A DNA stretch of 64,000 bases from Anthostomella pinea. Lineage: Eukaryota; Ascomycota; Sordariomycetes; Xylariales; Xylariaceae. Shown here one piece after another: positions 33,190 through 45,118 of the stretch. Every line of letters starts with the position of its first letter. Position 1 is the first letter of the stretch. The notes below the pieces were generated by a model. The model was not told the origin of the DNA. It worked only from the letters and a program-made list of their open reading frames with translations, and ran no database searches. The stretch lies in NCBI GenBank assembly GCA_963556695.1, contig CAUWAG010000012.1, positions 372,001 through 436,000 on the forward strand, in the 5' to 3' direction. The translations under genes and the position numbers were made by a program.

Positions 33190-33655
33190 CCCGAGTCAAG
33201 AGACTTAAGAACGCGTATCGCGATCGCAGCTGTCGCATCACCGGCTACTTCAAAAACACTGAATGGTCTATCTGGTCCCCTTTGCCGACAAAAAGTGGTT
33301 CGAGAGTAACAATATGGCCGAGTACCGCTGGCGGCAGGACGTTGTTAATACCATCGATAACGAGTGCAGGTTGCTCTTGCGCCAGGATATCCACAGCCAC
33401 ATGGACAAAAACCGGCGGTCTCTCGTCATTTCCGGTGCACTCCTGATACTCGTCGTCCATGTCATGTTGCCCAAGGGCAGTCTCGACACTGTCCGGTTCT
33501 ACCATAACCGACTACTACAGTCGCTAGCGAAGGGCATCGGTCGTGAGTTTCTGCTGGCTCGCCTCGCGCGAGGAACCAATCATGGATTTTCACGAGTACC
33601 ACAAGGGTCTTCGCGGCTCGGACTCGCCAGAAAAGCATCCGGCCACCCACAGTGA
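33190..33655 (+). pseudogene. HNH-nuclease-like domain remnant
   Basis: AYRDRSCRITGYFKNTE, a one-base frame break near 33260, then LVPFADKKWFESNNM and TIDNECRLLLRQDIHSHMD. This matches the fungal HNH-like pattern R-D-x-x-C-x-x-[ST]-G ... HLVPF ... N..LLLR.DIH. The first HNH His position reads Tyr (YLVPF), another C-to-T type change. It is a degenerate fragment. Confidence 0.55.
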
Positions 33656-33830
33656 TGAGCCTGCTCACTTTGACCTAGGAATGTCGGCGAAATAGGGATC
33701 ATTTGGCCAATGCACACCATGTTATACACTGACCCACCAATATTATGCGTACACCTAACGCCCCACAGACGCGTAAAAAATCAATCCACCATCACCCTCT
33801 TCTTTCAAAAAACCACAACGCAGTCAAATA

Positions 33831-34010
33831 ATGGACGAATTACACGAATTTGGGCTCGCCTTGAGCGGAAATCGTGGCAAAAACGATGAATTCACTTCAG
33901 AAGCTCGCGCGTTCATGTGCGGAGCCGTGGTGGGCGGCGCGACCAAGACGGCCGTGGCCAGCGCGTTTCGCTGCCGTCGCGCCACAATAGCTACTTATCA
34001 CAAGCTCGTT
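33831..34010 (+). pseudogene. Tc1/mariner-like transposase N-terminus
   Basis: MDELHEFGLALSGNRGKNDE start followed by EARAFMCGAVVGGATKTAVA and FRCRRATIATY, the first helix-turn-helix of a fungal mariner-type transposase. After about 60 codons the sequence switches to inverted fragments of other elements: AAGLWPVNRNKTLANE on the minus strand (a pogo-family end), and about 55 bp shared with 51470-51525. Confidence 0.55.
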
Positions 34011-34234
34011 TGCCAATGTCTTGTTCCTATTTACGGGCCAAAGGCCAGCAGCTGTGACGGCCTGCACAGACCTGTCGGTGCACTGCCACCTCCCTGAACA
34101 CCACTGTGGCTTGCGTGCCATTTGACACAACGGTGGTCTGTGCACCGTGGTTGGCCTGAGGCCACAACACACCCCCTCTAGCAAGGCAGGGTGCAAAGCA
34201 TATACACTCTATCTATCTAGGCGAAGAACAAACT

Positions 34235-35856
34235 TTACCAAAGTCTCATCTGTAAACAAAGCATTCTGACGAAGTTCTGGTGACCTTCTTTCAGCAACGG
34301 CTTTGTAAGACCGTCAGCAACCATAGAGGTGGTTCGTACATGTTCAAGCTTGGAATAGCCTTTTGATGTAGGGTCGGTTATCCACTTATATTGCGTATCA
34401 ATATGGCGTGTCCTAGCCGTATTCAGTGGATTTAAGACAGTAGCTTTTGCGTTGAGGCTGTCTGTGAACATGACGACCGGCAGTGATTGGTGGAAGCCGA
34501 GTTCTCTCAGTAGTTTTGCGATCGAAAGAGCAGGGATTCCCGCTAGAGTCAAGTCACAGAACTCTGACTCTGTTGAACGCATGAAGACGAGAGAATGTTT
34601 CTTGGATTTCCAGTAGATTGGTGCACCGGCAAGAAAAACGACTTGGCCACCAATGGACAGACGTGTTCCGAGCTCGCTTGCAAAGCTAGCATCTGCAAAA
34701 ACGTGAAGCTGCAGATCTCGTGGGTTGTATTTTCCACCAAGGACAATGTCCAGAGCAGGGCAGCCGCTAAGGTAACGCCAGAGATGTTTTAAGGCTTCTA
34801 AGTGTTGCTTGGAAGGGCCGGCATTAGCTTCACGGAGCTTGTTGATCGTCTGTGTGATATCAGGTCTGCTACCGGCGCTAAGGTAATTCAGAGATCCGGT
34901 CTGCTTGATATAGGACTTCTGTTCGTCTGAGTGAACGGTCCAGGTCGAAGGTATCGTGAGATCAGATTTCCAGGGCTGTGCTGCCGGTTTCAGGTTTTGC
35001 ATACCGAATTTATGCAGAATTTTTGTTGCGTAAGCCTCTTGCGTCATGAATATCTGTCTCTTCTCACGGTTGCGGAAGATCCTGATGCCAAGGTATTCAT
35101 AGACGTCTCCCATGGCTCGGATTTCGAAATGTTGGGCTAGCTGGTCGGCTGTGGTCTGGCAGTCATTCTTGCTTTTCCCAGCGATCAAGAGGTCATCAAC
35201 ATAGATCAGAATCATGATGCCGGCACCGTTCAGAAAGATACACATCTCTGATTCCATTGGCCTGAAACCGAGAAGTTCAGTGCTGTGGCTAGTGTCTGGA
35301 ACCACCACAATGGGGCTCGTTTCAAGCCATACAAGGCTGATTTGAGTAGCCACACAAGGCCAGAGCCGTCGTCATAGCCTTCTGGCTGATGACAATAAAC
35401 CCTCACCCCCTCAGGCATGCGAGAGTTGAGGAAAGCTGTAATGATGTCGTATTGAACGCATTCAAGGTCATCAACAGCCACAAGTGTCAGGAAAATACGC
35501 AGGGAAACCATGTTGGCAACTGCGGCATATAGTTCTTGGATGGACCAACTTTCTCGTCTCTCAAAGTTGCCACATACAACGAGACGAACTCTGTTGCGAA
35601 TGAAGGTCTCGCCAGTAAATTTCTGGTCTGGCACCCACTTTGTTGGCAGGGCGCGCTCTCCCGTTGGCAGGGGAACAAGATGCATTTTAGCAAAGCTGTG
35701 GGTATGGCATGACGTATAACCTCCCCGACTTTGCGCGACACTTGCAAGAAGCACTCGAGATGGGCCATGGTGCTCTGCATGCGGCCCACTCCCATCTGAG
35801 GGGCCACACGATGGCATCTTTTCCGTGCTTTTCGTTGTGGGCAATGTAGAGATCAT
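34235..35856 (-). pseudogene. Copia RT-RNase H remnant (third Copia family)
   Basis: RT begins near 35700 (ALPTKWVPDQKFTGETFIRN, RLVVCGNFE, DIITAFLNSRMPEGV). A frame break near 35300 follows, then the active site LIYVDDLLIAGKS and RNase H (VFADASFASELGTRLSIGG, FTDSLNAKA, DTQYKWITD) to a stop at 34235. Integrase and gag are gone. The active-site residues are kept, so decay is moderate. Confidence 0.88.
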
Positions 35857-36201
35857 CGGATGATGGTACTAAAGCCGTTCTCCCGAGACGAAAGCCAGGG
35901 TTGCTAGCTACCTCCAGCAGGGCACTCCCATGTGTATATATGTAGTTCTGTGCTCCCTTTCGCTAAGTCGGCCTCTGTTTATCTTCTCTCTCCTTCTCCT
36001 CATATGCCGCCATCTTTCCCGATCTCTCCCCTCTGCTCCATTCAAACCCCACCACACTAGAAGAAATTTATGAACAGATCCTTAAGAGCTGTGATAATTG
36101 CAAGCCTTGTTAAGCAAGCTGTGTTCGCAGGCAGACCGGATGAGGAACGAGGTCTCTCTGATCGCAAATCTAGAGAGCCAGATACGACAGCATTGCCAAC
36201 G
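35857..36201. other. Unassigned spacer
   Basis: About 345 bp, no gene recognised. C/T-rich around 35960-36050. Confidence 0.3.
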
Positions 36202-37797
36202 TCATGGAGAACTTAATCCATGTCGGATGTAATCGGGCCATTGGGTAATATCATTACCGTGCGTACAGTTTTGCCTGCGTGTCCAGTCCCGCCATCCGAA
36301 TATCTGAAATCGCTCCGTCGTCAGCATTTGGCCAGCAGGCCACACGGATATATGCAGACTGCTGCTATTGTGCGCGAGTGTACATCTTGGCCAGACTGGA
36401 CACGCTCTAGTACGGTAAAAGCGGCGGAGGAAGGGCATCCAGTACGGAAGAACCGCTATAACGAAAGGGGACTCCAGCCAGTGCTTTGTAATATCCGCGC
36501 ATAGCATTCTTGGCGCACGATTTGATCTTGCTTGGGAGCCGGGTGATGCGCTACCGCTTAGTGAGTCTCGCCGAGCGCCCGAGTTCGGGATCGTTCGCCC
36601 TGGAGGACGCGCGCCCCGAGCCTCCATCCCGACCACGCGGCGATCACTCTGCTCTGTCAAGCTTCTTCTTCTCGCGCGCTTCCTTGCGCTTCTTCTTTGA
36701 CGGCGAAGATGCCGAGGAGTCGGTCTCGTCTGATGACGACGAGGATGACGACAGGAATCGTCAGAAGGATCAGTGGCGATCTGATCGGATGATTCGTCAG
36801 TGGTGAGGTCTGCAAACCGAACTGCCTTCGCCTTGCGCTTCGGCGACAGTTGGACCTCGCTCTCTGAGGAGTCGTCAAAGGGCTTCTTCTTCTTCTCAGC
36901 CTTGACCTTGACCTTGACGTTCTTGACGTCGTCCTTCTTCGTGGCGGCGCCTCTGGCGGCAGCGACGGCCTTTCCTTTTGCCTCTTGTCTCATCTTTCCG
37001 ACGGTAGGGCTCTCAATTTCTTCTTCAGAGCTCGAATCTATGGGGGGTACAACTGACTCCCGATCGCCCTCTTCGTCTGAGGGGAGGGACACGTGGTCAT
37101 CCGAAGCGTTGACGTCACGAGAAAACGGGCTGCGTGATGCCAAACGGAGACCAAGAGTGTATGGGGATGGCGACGACGACGACGCTTTCTGCAATCTCAG
37201 AGGGCTCGGAGGGCGAACAGTATCGCCTTGAGGGCTCTCTGTGGCTTCAGGATCAGCAGCCTGCTTGCGGTGCTTCCTGAGCTCGTCTATCTCCTTGAGA
37301 TCTTGGGCGAAGTTACGTGCCATCTCGTCGTTTGCACGCTCCAGAGTTGCCTTCTCCGCATTGACCTGATCTCTCTCGATGGTCATCTGCTCAAGTTGAT
37401 CTTGTAGGCGCTTCTAAATAGCAGCCTGGTCTGCCAGGAGGGCAGAATCGTGCTCGGCCATGGTTCTCAGCGTGGCCTCCAAGTAGTTGGTGTGATCTAA
37501 AAGGTTGCCAATAACTTGCCGCTGTTTATCTTCGATTAACATGCGATTGCAACTTGAACACGCTCTGTCAGCACCAAAAAAGGGTCGCGGGTGCAAGTAT
37601 CGTTCGTGTGGTGATCGGTCAGGGAGTACTCTCGTCAAAATCCGTGAGAAAACTGAAGGGATGCTACCATGAGAGCAATATCCCAAACACGATGAGTGCA
37701 CGATGAACGGTACAGCGTTGTTGTATTCAGGAAAAGGACCATCGTCTGTTTGCTGGTGGGAGAACAAACATATGGCACCCATGGAGCCCTGTGCCAC
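36202..37797 (-). pseudogene. Unrecognised coiled-coil, acidic/basic low-complexity protein, broken
   Basis: From 37797: CSSCNRML, LLDHTNYLEATLRTMAEHDS, then a TAG (near 37417) where the frame continues KRLQDQLEQMTIERDQV, a heptad-rich coiled coil. Downstream are Ser/Glu clusters (SSSEEEIESP) and Lys-rich nuclear-localisation-like runs (KVKVKAEKKKKPF). A frame break lies near 36780, because the neighbouring frame continues as a Ser/Lys-rich stretch. The stop fits CAG-to-TAG. Family unknown; possibly a retroelement gag or a host gene. Confidence 0.45.
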
Positions 37798-38059
37798 CTG
37801 ACACGGGGGCTGGCAGCCACATATTGCTTACATACACAGATGGATACTGCTCACAACGTATCATGCTCCAGAGAAATGCCGTTCCGAAGAACCAATCTGG
37901 CCAATATCCGCTCTTCAGGCATGAAAGGATGGCAAAAGCAGCCGTGAGCGACGTGCTTAGTGCTGCCGTTGAAGCTACAGCAACTATGTATGGGCGCCTG
38001 TACAGGACCCTCACCGGAAATGGCGGCTGGTGAGAGACTTGACTCAGTAGCCTGAAGGT

Positions 38060-38203
38060 GACGATCAAGTTTAGAATTATAATCGAGCTCTCGATAGCAA
38101 GTACTGTATAAATAACCAAAATTTGAAGGATCTTGGGCCTTTCTATGATGCGCCAACTTGTAAAAAAACGGCATCTCGTTACACAGTAAGACAATAACAA
38201 CAA
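38060..38203 (-). pseudogene. Unidentified remnant related to 20.3 kb
   Basis: LAIESSIIILNLIVTFRLL on the minus strand parallels ALAAESSITVIRMIVTFRLL at 20.4 kb. The rest of 37800-38700 shows no recognisable gene. Confidence 0.3.
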
Positions 38204-38707
38204 GGAGGTTACAAACCCTTAATGAGTACTTATAGCTAGGCACAAAAAAACTATAAATAGTATATTATTAGGGAGAATCGGGGTCAGATCAATAGGACCC
38301 CGGTAAATAGTTTGGGCTTTTAATCACGGATGCAAGGATAGCCGTACGACTACCTACCCCCATCGAAAGCTAAGTATCATTACAGAAGGATGACGCCCTC
38401 CCTGCGGTGCAGCGCCTCCGCCTTCCATATACCGTCATTGACGTCGGGCTGTGGTTCAACCTCTCCGTGGCAGCTGTGCCCTCGGGCCGGACAAGTACCA
38501 AATCTCTCAGGTATTTAATTCGACTCACCTCCACTCTCCTGTTTCTGCTTCTGCATCTGTATCCGAGACCATCTCTCAAGACTGACCACTTTTGGAGCTT
38601 GACTCTTGCACTTCACAATCTTGACCATCAGTTCGGTTTTTGCATCCTTTTCTTTTCCAATTTCCCTTCCCTTGCCATTTTCATTATACGAATAACGAAC
38701 ATAAGTA

Positions 38708-40927
38708 CCATCCCCCCCATAGAAGTCGTACACCCCCACTAGTCGTACAGCCAAACCCCGCCATCACCACCCAAACTCTCACATGTTCACCTATACGCTT
38801 TCAGCCCGATATTAAAGCTATTCACAATATATTTCGTGCTCTAGATAGCCCTGATCTTGAGGTTTTCCCCAATGCTAAATTTACCCCTCCCGGCTTACGT
38901 GATTGAGGAGCTATTACCCCGCTTTTGGTACCCGAAATAGAGATTTTCACGGCTCTCCTGAAGCCTCGTTCTGTATGCACCGCAACATCGTATAATCGCC
39001 CAAAATGCCTCCCTATTCGTATACGGAGGATCAGATGGCGAATGCCATCTTAGATATCACGGATGAGGGCCTCTCTATGCGAAAAAGCGCTCAAAAACAC
39101 GGTATTCCGGTCATGACGCTGTCTAATCGACTCAACGGCAGGCCTACGAGATCCGAAGCCCGTATACAGCAACAGAGACTCTCCCCTGCGCAAGAAACGA
39201 CTATAATCAAGTGGATTTTACTGCAAGAAAAGCTGGGCCTAGCCCCTTCGCACTCCCTGGTCCGTGAGATCATCAAGAAGGTGTTGAAAGAAAAGGGGGA
39301 TGAGGCCCCCCTAGGAGACACCTTCATGGCAGCCTTCAAGCGCCGCAACCCCCAGATCAAGACCAAGATTGGCAAAAGGATGGAAGCAGCACGCTTCAAG
39401 GGCTTTACGCCTAAGTCAGTTAACTGGTTCTTTGAAATTCTCAAAGATTACGGCTGGGTGAAGCCAAAGAACACCTATAATGTCGATAAGGGCGGCATCA
39501 TGTCGGGTTTTGGTAGCTCTACTTACCCCTTTAATTCCGGAAAAAATCTAATTAGATTCACAGGCATCGACTCTCTCGTTCTGGGTAGTTCTGCTAGTAA
39601 GAAGGCCTTCTTGAAGAGCCCTCAGGGCCGTAGCTGGACCTCCTTTATCGAGACCATCTCAGCAACTGGAAGAATCCTGAAACCAGGCATTATCTTCAAG
39701 GGGAAGGACCTCCAAGCCCAGTGGTTCATCGAGGAGTTCCGAAAGACCGCCGATTGGCATTATATATGCTCAGAAAACGGCTGGACTTCGAATGACATCG
39801 CCTGCAAGTGGCTAGAAGATGTTTTCCTCCCACAGGCGGACGAGGTACGAGGAGGAGACCAGTCCGAGGCGATCCTTTTGATACTGGATGGCCATAAGAG
39901 CCACACCTCCGTACGTGTATGCTTTTTCCTTATATTATTTGGACTTCCTTTAATTTTTCCTGATCTAATATGATTTGACGCGTGTTAATAGGACGAATTC
40001 ATGACCATGTGTTATTTTAACAACATATTGCTCTGCTTCTTCCCTGCGCATACTAGTCACGGTATGCAACCTCTAGATAACGGGCCTTATAATGCCCTGA
40101 AGGCCTACTACCAGAAATTCCTCTCTGAGTTGAATTCCTTGACGGATGCCTCGCCTGTTGACAAGATCAACTTCATCCGATGCTATAGCAAGGCCAGAAC
40201 TTCTGCTTTTACTAAGCAAAACATCCTCTCGGGCTTCAAAGTTACTGGATGTTATCCTATTAGCCGCAGGAAGTGCTTACAGCACCCAGAGATACAAGAA
40301 GAGAAGAGAAAGACCCCTGAGCCTGATACCCCTGAAAGCTCTAAACCAGAGGACCAACGGACGCCTACTACGAGCCGCCAGATCATGGATTTCGGCAAAA
40401 ATAAGTCCCCAGGGACCAGGCTGAAGTACAGGAAGATAGCCAACGCGTTCGAAGACAAGGAGACCGAAGTTGTTATAAAAGATCGGAAGATCAAGGCTCT
40501 AGAGGCTGAGTTGGAGCGGCTACGGCCGAAGAAGCGGCAGAAGATCCCTAATCCTAATGGGAAGTTCAAAAAGGTGACGGAAATACTATCCCATGGAGGT
40601 ACCATTAGCCCTGCTGCACGCGCAGAAGTACAAGAAGAGATAGTTGTTGAGTCGGAGGACGAAGAGGAAGATGAGGATGACCCTCTTGATAAGGACGTTT
40701 TGGAGGCTATACAGGAGCCTCGCCTATCGCGATCCGGGCGAGCCATTCGGGCGCCGGCTAGATATTAGGCTTGAAAAGCTTCAGCGCTTTCGAATGACAA
40801 TTTCGCTGTATTTCTCTGACCTGAATGGCTTCATTGGTGTATAAGTGAATAAGGGAGCGTTTTGGTGGTGATGGTGGGGTTTGGCTGTACGACTAGTGGG
40901 GGTGTACGACTTCTATTGGGAGGATGG
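38708..40927 (+). mobile_element. Complete Fot1/pogo DNA transposon
   Basis: 2220 bp bounded by TA dinucleotides (38706-38707 and 40928-40929). Terminal inverted repeats of roughly 65 bp with few mismatches: GAAGTCGTACACCCCCACTA and GTCGTACAGCCAAACCCC on the left, mirrored on the right. It contains a complete transposase gene. It lies directly against the first recognised exon of a dynamin-like gene. Confidence 0.93.
39005..40768 (+). CDS. Pogo-family transposase (DD35D), intact
   Basis: Exons are 39005..39910 and 39992..40768 with an 81-bp intron; the product is 560 aa. N-terminal psq-type helix-turn-helix (MANAILDITDEGLSMRKSAQ), then a CENP-B-type DNA-binding domain (LSPAQETTIIKWILLQE). 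The DDE domain has Asp161 (NVDKGG), Asp295 (LILDGHKSH) and Asp331 (MQPLDNG), spaced DD(35)D. The C-terminus is a basic/acidic coil ending RSGRAIRAPARY. It cuts and pastes at TA sites. All three acidic residues are present, so it may be active. Confidence 0.92.
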
Positions 40928-42210
40928 TACCACTACCACCGTTCCTCAGGTATGTTTGATCATACCTTACTGATAGATCTCTACTAACCATCGCTACCTA
41001 GCTCGTCGTCGTTGGAGACCAGTCCTCGGGCAAGAGTTCGGTGCTTGAGGGACTGACGGGCTTCGCCTTTCCCCACAATGCAAAGCTCTGCACACGCTAT
41101 GCCACCCAAATCACCTGCTGCCGCGAGGACGAGGAGAGCGTCATGGTGTCCATCATGCCGAACTTGGATGCGCCGCCCCAGGAACAGCAACGCGTCAAGG
41201 CTTTCCAGCGCACCTTGACTGAGATGTGTCCCAAGAACCTTGCCAAACTGTTCAAGGAGGTATGTCGCATGTGTCGCTCTCTACGAATCAAGCCTTTCCT
41301 GACACTCTTTAGGCAAATGAGGCCATGGGAATCCGAACTGCCACGACCACCACTTCACCGAACGGCACCACCCTCCCGGCGTTCAGCGAGCATGTTCTCA
41401 AGATCGAGAAGCTCGGCCCCAACGTAAGAACTAATACAAGTCGACTTTACCTTCATTTAAATCCTGACGTAGCCTAGGAGGAGCACTTTACCGTGATTGA
41501 CGTTCCTGGTATCTTTCGACAGGAAACTGATGGTCAGTCACTGGCCTAAGGCACTTCGCTGTGAAGATGTACTGATCTTGTGTACTGCAGGCGTAACCAA
41601 GGAAAGCGACATCGAGCTTGTCATGAGCATGGTCAAGAAGTACAGTAAGTGATCCCGGGCAAGTGGTCTCAGAATTAGTGCTAAAGTGCTCGCACTAATC
41701 TAATGAAGGATTCAAGAACGATGTGAGTACTCATCCATATCATCGTGAGGTTTCCTGCTCTAATCATTTGACTTGCAGTATTCTGGCGATCATGCCCAGC
41801 AACGTTAACACTGCCACGCAAGAGATCTTGAAGCTGGCCAAGAACGCTGATCCCACCATGACGAGAACCATGGCTGTTCTTACCAAGCCTGATCTGGCAA
41901 TCGAGCAGACCACCCAACAGTTCGCAATCGATCATGTCATGGGCAAGAGAAGCGACCTCCCCCTGGGCTACTACATCGTCAAGAACCGAGGTCCGGATGA
42001 TGCGAACAAAAGCCTTGAGCAGGGGCAGACAGACGAGCGAAGTTTCTTTGCCAAGACCCCTTGATTGGTCTTGAACTCGACCGGAAAGGCCGGCATGGAC
42101 GCCCTGAAGCTGCGTGTCCGCAAGCTTCTTATCGACCTCATCTAGAAAGAGTTCCCCAAGCTCAAGACCGAGATCATCGGAGAACGGGCATCGGGCAGGG
42201 CTCAGTGTGA
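40928..42210 (+). pseudogene. Dynamin-like GTPase, broken
   Basis: Recognised pieces in order, separated by short introns: LVVVGDQSSGKSSVLEGLTG (G1 P-loop, from 41002), TRYATQITCCREDEES, EEHFTVIDVPGIFRQE (G3 DxxG), ESDIELVMSMVKKY, ILAIMPSNVNTATQE, AVLTKPDLA (G4). Stops then appear at FFAKTP (TGA at 42062-42064, where the family has Trp) and DLI (TAG, family Gln/Arg region). Both fit C-to-T or G-to-A changes. The pogo element abuts the 5' exon at 40927. Dynamin-like proteins remodel membranes; this copy is not functional. Confidence 0.85.
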
Positions 42211-42306
42211 CAAGATGGGACCGGCCCGAAGTAACCAACTCTTGGAATCTAGGGGTTCTGGTTCACCCTGAGGTCTCAACGTCACCAATATTACTAAAAC
42301 CCCATA

Positions 42307-43303
42307 ACGGCGGGGGCATATAAATGGGACAGCCCCATAAGTGGGACAGTATTCACACCCAACACCACAATGTTCACTTATACACATTTCCATAGCCAAT
42401 GAAGCCCTAGATACCGTAAGTACGGCATCTGAATTGTCTTTTCTTGGTGTTTCTTTTGATATGGTTTTATTAGGTGTAGCCCTACGGGATGGGCCGTGGT
42501 AGGGGTCGGAAGTTAGCACTTCTGGGCCTAATCTGAGGGGTAATGGCCCCTGTGGCCCCTATCCCCTTGAACCCAGCAGAGTTTGTGCTGTTCTTTTTTT
42601 TCTTTTTTTCTGTAAGCATTATAGGCTTTAGTACGTTGAAATGCCTCATTCGTACACTCCAGAAGACCTCGCAGAGGCGATTGCCGCTGTGAACGACAAC
42701 ATGTCGCTTCGCAAGGCCTCCCTCCGCTTTGGAGTGCCGAAATCAACTCTCTCGCGTAAGGTAGTCGGCACCACTATGCATCAAACCCAGAATAGGCATG
42801 AGGGGGCTCGTAATAGGCAGAAGATCAGCCCTGAGCAGGAGACTAAGGTAGTCTCATGGATACTGCATCAAGAAAAGGCTGGCCACGCGCCAACTCACGG
42901 CAATGTGAGGTATATTATCCGCCGGATCCTACAATCTGAGGGCAAGGAAGATCACTTAGGGGGCAAATACATGCGAAACTTCATCCGCAGACACGCAGAG
43001 ATCAAGACCAAGATGGGCAGGAAGCTTATCGGAAAGCGATCTCTTCTGCTGCGGTGGGACAACGGAGGTCTCGGTTTCTGGGCTTGTCGGTTGAGGATGA
43101 AAGAGGTGAGGTGTCTCTCTCCAGGCCTGATTCAGTACCTTACGCTATGGGTGGATCAGCAAGATATCTCCAGAAATAAGCTAGGGCACCAACTTCACTC
43201 TCGGTAATGGTAGAGTACAGCCCTAGCAGAAGCTTGTGGCAAAGGCATGACATTCTGCTGGATGCTTGTGTGTTGGGGAGAGAACGGAGCGGGGAAGAGT
43301 TAC
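42307..43303 (+). pseudogene. Second pogo family, truncated copy A
   Basis: Starts with CGGCGGGGGCATA, followed by a non-coding leader shared with copy B. The transposase N-terminus (42641 on) has a psq HTH (AEAIAAVNDNMSLRKASLRF) and a CENP-B domain (SPEQETKVVSWILHQEKAGH). Similarity ends after TKMGRKL (about 43026), and the next ~275 bp are unrelated. No DDE domain. Confidence 0.82.
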
Positions 43304-45011
43304 GGCGGGGGCATAGATGTGGGACAGCCCTAGATGTGGGACACCTCCCACACCCAAACCCACAATGTTCACTTATACACATCTCCATAGCCAATGGAGC
43401 CCTAGATACCGTAAGTACGGCATCTGAATCGTCTTTTCTTGGTGTTTCTTTTGATCTAGGTTTTATATGGTCTAAACGCGGGGGATCGGCGGCGGTGGGG
43501 GTCGGAAATTAGCACTTCCGGGCCTAATCTGAGGGGTAATGGGACCCGTGCCCCTATCCCCTTCAATGTAACAGAAGTTCTGCGGTTCTTTTTTTTCTTT
43601 TTTTCTGTAAGCATCATAGGCTTCAGTACGTTGAAATGCCTCCTTTATACACTGAAGACGACCTTGTAGAGACAATCGCCGCTGTGAACGATGGCCTATC
43701 CCTCCGCAAGGCCAATCTGCGCTGGGGAGTACCGAAATCGACTCTCGCACGCAAGGTAGAGGGCACCACGATGCGCCCAACGTTGAATAGCCGTGAAGGG
43801 GCTCGAAATAGCCAAAAACTAAGCCCTGAGCAAGAGACTAAGGTGGTATCATGGATCCTCCATCAAGAAAAGGCTGGCCACGCGCCAACTCACGGCAATG
43901 TGAGGTACATTATCCAGCGGATCCTGAAGTCTATGGACAAGGCAGATCACTTAGGGGGCAAATACATGCGAAACTTCGTCCAGAGGCACCCAGAGATCAA
44001 GACCAAGATGGGAAGAAAACTTGACTACAAGCGTATTAATGCTGCCACTCCTAAAAACATCAATGGCTTCCATGACCGCTACAAGGATTTCGCCTTTATT
44101 AAACCCGAAAACCGGGCAAATGTCGATAAGTACGGCATTATGCAAGGTCAGCAGTACGTGAAGTGTCCAATCCAAGTGGTTTTCGGACGGCTGACCAGGA
44201 GATTATAGGTCTGATGGCCTTGTAATAGGCAGTTCTGGCTCAAAAGGGGCCAACGTCAAGTCCAACGACGACCGCACGTGGACTACAGTGATAGAATCGA
44301 TCACTGCCACTGGGAAGAAGCTCCGGCCGCTCGTTATATTCAAGGCGAAGTCGATCCAGACCCAGTGGTTTAAGGAGCAGCTTATTCAGGAGCATCCTGG
44401 GGTAGCAGAGTGGTTTGTGACCTACTCTGCCAACGGCTGGTCCTCAAACGAGATCGCGTTGCAATGGCTTGAAAAGGTGATTTTTTTCTTATTTATTAAC
44501 GGTAACTACATGCTAAACAAGCCCTAGATCTATCTACCGGAAACTGCCCTAAAGATCCGGAAGATTTTCGCCTGTTAATACTCGACGGCCATGGCAGCCA
44601 CTGCTCAAATGAGTCTATATATCTATGCTATATAAACAATGTTTATCTGAGCTTTTTCCCTGCCCATACGGTAAGTTATATGATAATCAGTAGTTATTTC
44701 GCTAATAGAAGTAGTCTCACATCTTCCAGCCCCTGGATTTAACCATATTCTCTGTGGTGAAAGCCGCCTACCGCCGCCTCATCAACCAGCTCGGTCAGTT
44801 GAACGATTCGGCGCCTATAGGCAAGCTACGGTTCCTCAGTTGCCTAGCTAAGGCCCGTGATGAAGCCACGGAAGCTATAGTGCGTTCGGGATGGCGTGCT
44901 GCTGGTCTTTGGCCTGTAAACCGACGGAAAACCCTCGCAAACGAGCATGTGGTGAAGGCAGCGGAGATCCAAGCAGCAGCAGCTGCTATAATGAACCCCG
45001 AGACCCTTTAG
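43304..45011 (+). pseudogene. Second pogo family, copy B, frameshifted
   Basis: Same leader and transposase as copy A (from 43636) but extending through NVDKYGIMQG. A frame break follows near 44200, then SSGSKGANVKSNDDRTWTT, the intron-separated LLILDGHGSHC and FFPAHT, and a C-terminal part GWRAAGLWPVNRRKTLANEH. It lies head-to-tail with copy A. The DDE residues are recognisable but the reading frame is broken, and no 3' inverted repeat was found. Confidence 0.85.
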
Positions 45012-45019
45012 TAAGGCTT

Positions 45020-45118
45020 GTATATTCGCCCCTGAGATAGTCACCTGCACGCCAAACGTCCACCAGGATCTGGAGCCTAGAGCCCCTACGGCGTTAAATA
45101 AACTAAACTAAACTAAAC
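45020..45118 (+). mobile_element. Retroelement 3' end with AAACT-repeat tail
   Basis: CTACGGCGTTAAAT followed by AAACTAAACTAAACTAAAC. The GGCGTTAAAT-tail layout parallels the other LINE 3' ends in the window (GGCGTTAAATG-CTA repeats), so this is probably another LINE family's 3' end. Short and non-coding. Confidence 0.45.
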
